Shown in pieces: positions 5,032 to 5,614 of a DNA stretch of 5,614 nt. Each line of letters begins with the position of its first letter. Position 1 is the stretch's first letter. The position numbers were made by a program, and so were the translations under genes. A model generated the notes under the pieces. That model was not told where the DNA came from. It made no database searches and worked only from the letters and a program-made list of their open reading frames with translations. Origin of the DNA: Acidimicrobiia bacterium (GTDB lineage Bacteria; Actinomycetota; Acidimicrobiia; Acidimicrobiales; JACDCH01); contig JACDCH010000032.1 of assembly GCA_013694495.1 (NCBI GenBank), positions 1 to 5,614 of the forward strand, given 5' to 3'.

Positions 5032-5614
5032 ATGGCGCGACGCTCGGCGGTCGCGGCGGCGGTGGCGCTCTCGCTCGGCCTCACCTTCGCCGCCTGCTCG
5101 GAGGACACCGGGGTCAGTGACGGCGCCCCGCCGGGCGAGGGCGCGCTTCCCGCGCCGGGCGACAGCACCGCCGCCACCGTCGCCACCGACCCCGGCTACG
5201 CCACCTGCGACGTCGTGCCGGTCGAGGTCGTGAACCGCAACCTCGGGCTCGACCTGCCCGCCGGCCGCCAGCGCGACAACGAGCCCGACGCCCGCAGCTG
5301 CCAGTACGGCGAGTTCTCCTTCGACGGGCCGGGCGACGTCCAGGTGAACCTCTACATCGCCCCCGACGAGACCATCGCGCAATCGATCTTCGACGACGTC
5401 GTGTTCATCGTGAGCGCCCGTCCCGTCGACGGTGTCGGCGACGAGGCGGCCGAGGCGCTCTTCAGCAGCCGCGTCCTGGTGCGCCAGGGCAACGTCGTGG
5501 TCGACGTGTTCGGCGAGTCGGGCCAGGCCCGCCTCGGCTCCGACGGCCCCGAGCTCCGGGCCCTCGCCCTCGAGATCCTCGGGTCCGCCGCCAGCCTCCC
5601 CGGCGCGGCAACCT
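5032..5614 (+). CDS. Putative secreted lipoprotein, DUF3558-like (partial, 3' end beyond window)
   Basis: The frame stays open for 194 codons to the window edge, so the C-terminus is missing. Residues 1-22 are a lipoprotein signal: Arg3-Arg4, a hydrophobic stretch (AVAAAVALSLGLTF), then the lipobox FAAC with Cys22 as the lipidated residue. A low-complexity linker rich in Gly, Ala, Pro and Thr (about 26-53) should tether the domain to the outer face of the membrane. The folded part holds Cys59 and Cys90 (TCDVVP and SCQYGEF), spaced as a likely disulfide. It recalls the DUF3558 family of actinobacterial lipoproteins, which have a Cys near the start of the domain and a later C-[WY] motif. That family has no settled function. 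The ATG at 5032 is the only start giving a proper signal peptide. It lies 74 bases after the dehydrogenase and has its own promoter-like box, so a shared function is not implied. Confidence 0.85.
   Translation, partial: MARRSAVAAAVALSLGLTFAACSEDTGVSDGAPPGEGALPAPGDSTAATVATDPGYATCDVVPVEVVNRNLGLDLPAGRQRDNEPDARSCQYGEFSFDGPGDVQVNLYIAPDETIAQSIFDDVVFIVSARPVDGVGDEAAEALFSSRVLVRQGNVVVDVFGESGQARLGSDGPELRALALEILGSAASLPGAAT

Overview
The window is high-GC bacterial DNA with strong G/C preference at third codon positions. It uses GTG as well as ATG starts, and several genes have a TAnnnT-like -10 box ending 6-8 bases before the start codon with no Shine-Dalgarno, which suggests leaderless transcripts. It also carries a two-domain thiolase-like protein of the mycobacterial TLP1 kind and an RpiB with Ser/Glu rather than Cys in its active-site loop. 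Together these point to an actinomycete (Actinomycetota). An acidimicrobial or related lineage is possible, but the sequence alone does not settle this.

Layout: positions 1-61 probably hold the last codons of a rightward gene. A thiolase-like protein (SCP-2/TLP1 type) lies on the minus strand at 100-1608. Rightward from 1665 is a tight three-gene operon: low-molecular-weight phosphotyrosine-type phosphatase, rpiB (4-base overlap) and glyA (2-base gap). This gene order recalls the ywlE-rpiB-(ywlG)-glyA block of Bacillus subtilis, so it looks like an old housekeeping neighbourhood. A 127-base gap at 4045-4171 follows glyA, then an HSD10-like short-chain dehydrogenase (4172-4957). The last gene, cut by the window edge, is a secreted lipoprotein with a DUF3558-like look (5032 onward).

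The most interesting signal is regulatory. The thiolase-like gene (leftward) and the dehydrogenase (rightward) each carry the same 20-base sequence, TACTTGACCGAGCGGTCAAG, in the same orientation relative to their own start codons. It ends 20-22 bases before the ATG, just upstream of a plausible -10 box. Its core is a perfect TTGACCG-N2-CGGTCAA palindrome typical of TetR-family operators. The two genes, which resemble enzymes of the last two steps of beta-oxidation-like acyl-CoA breakdown, are therefore probably co-repressed by one TetR-type regulator not encoded in the complete part of this window, although the phosphatase-rpiB-glyA operon separates them. The thiolase-like protein lacks the canonical catalytic Cys/His/Cys residues, so its chemistry is uncertain.

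No tRNA, rRNA, CRISPR array, insertion sequence or riboswitch was recognised. Apart from the regulatory signal, the region is fairly ordinary; I see no clear undescribed multi-gene system.
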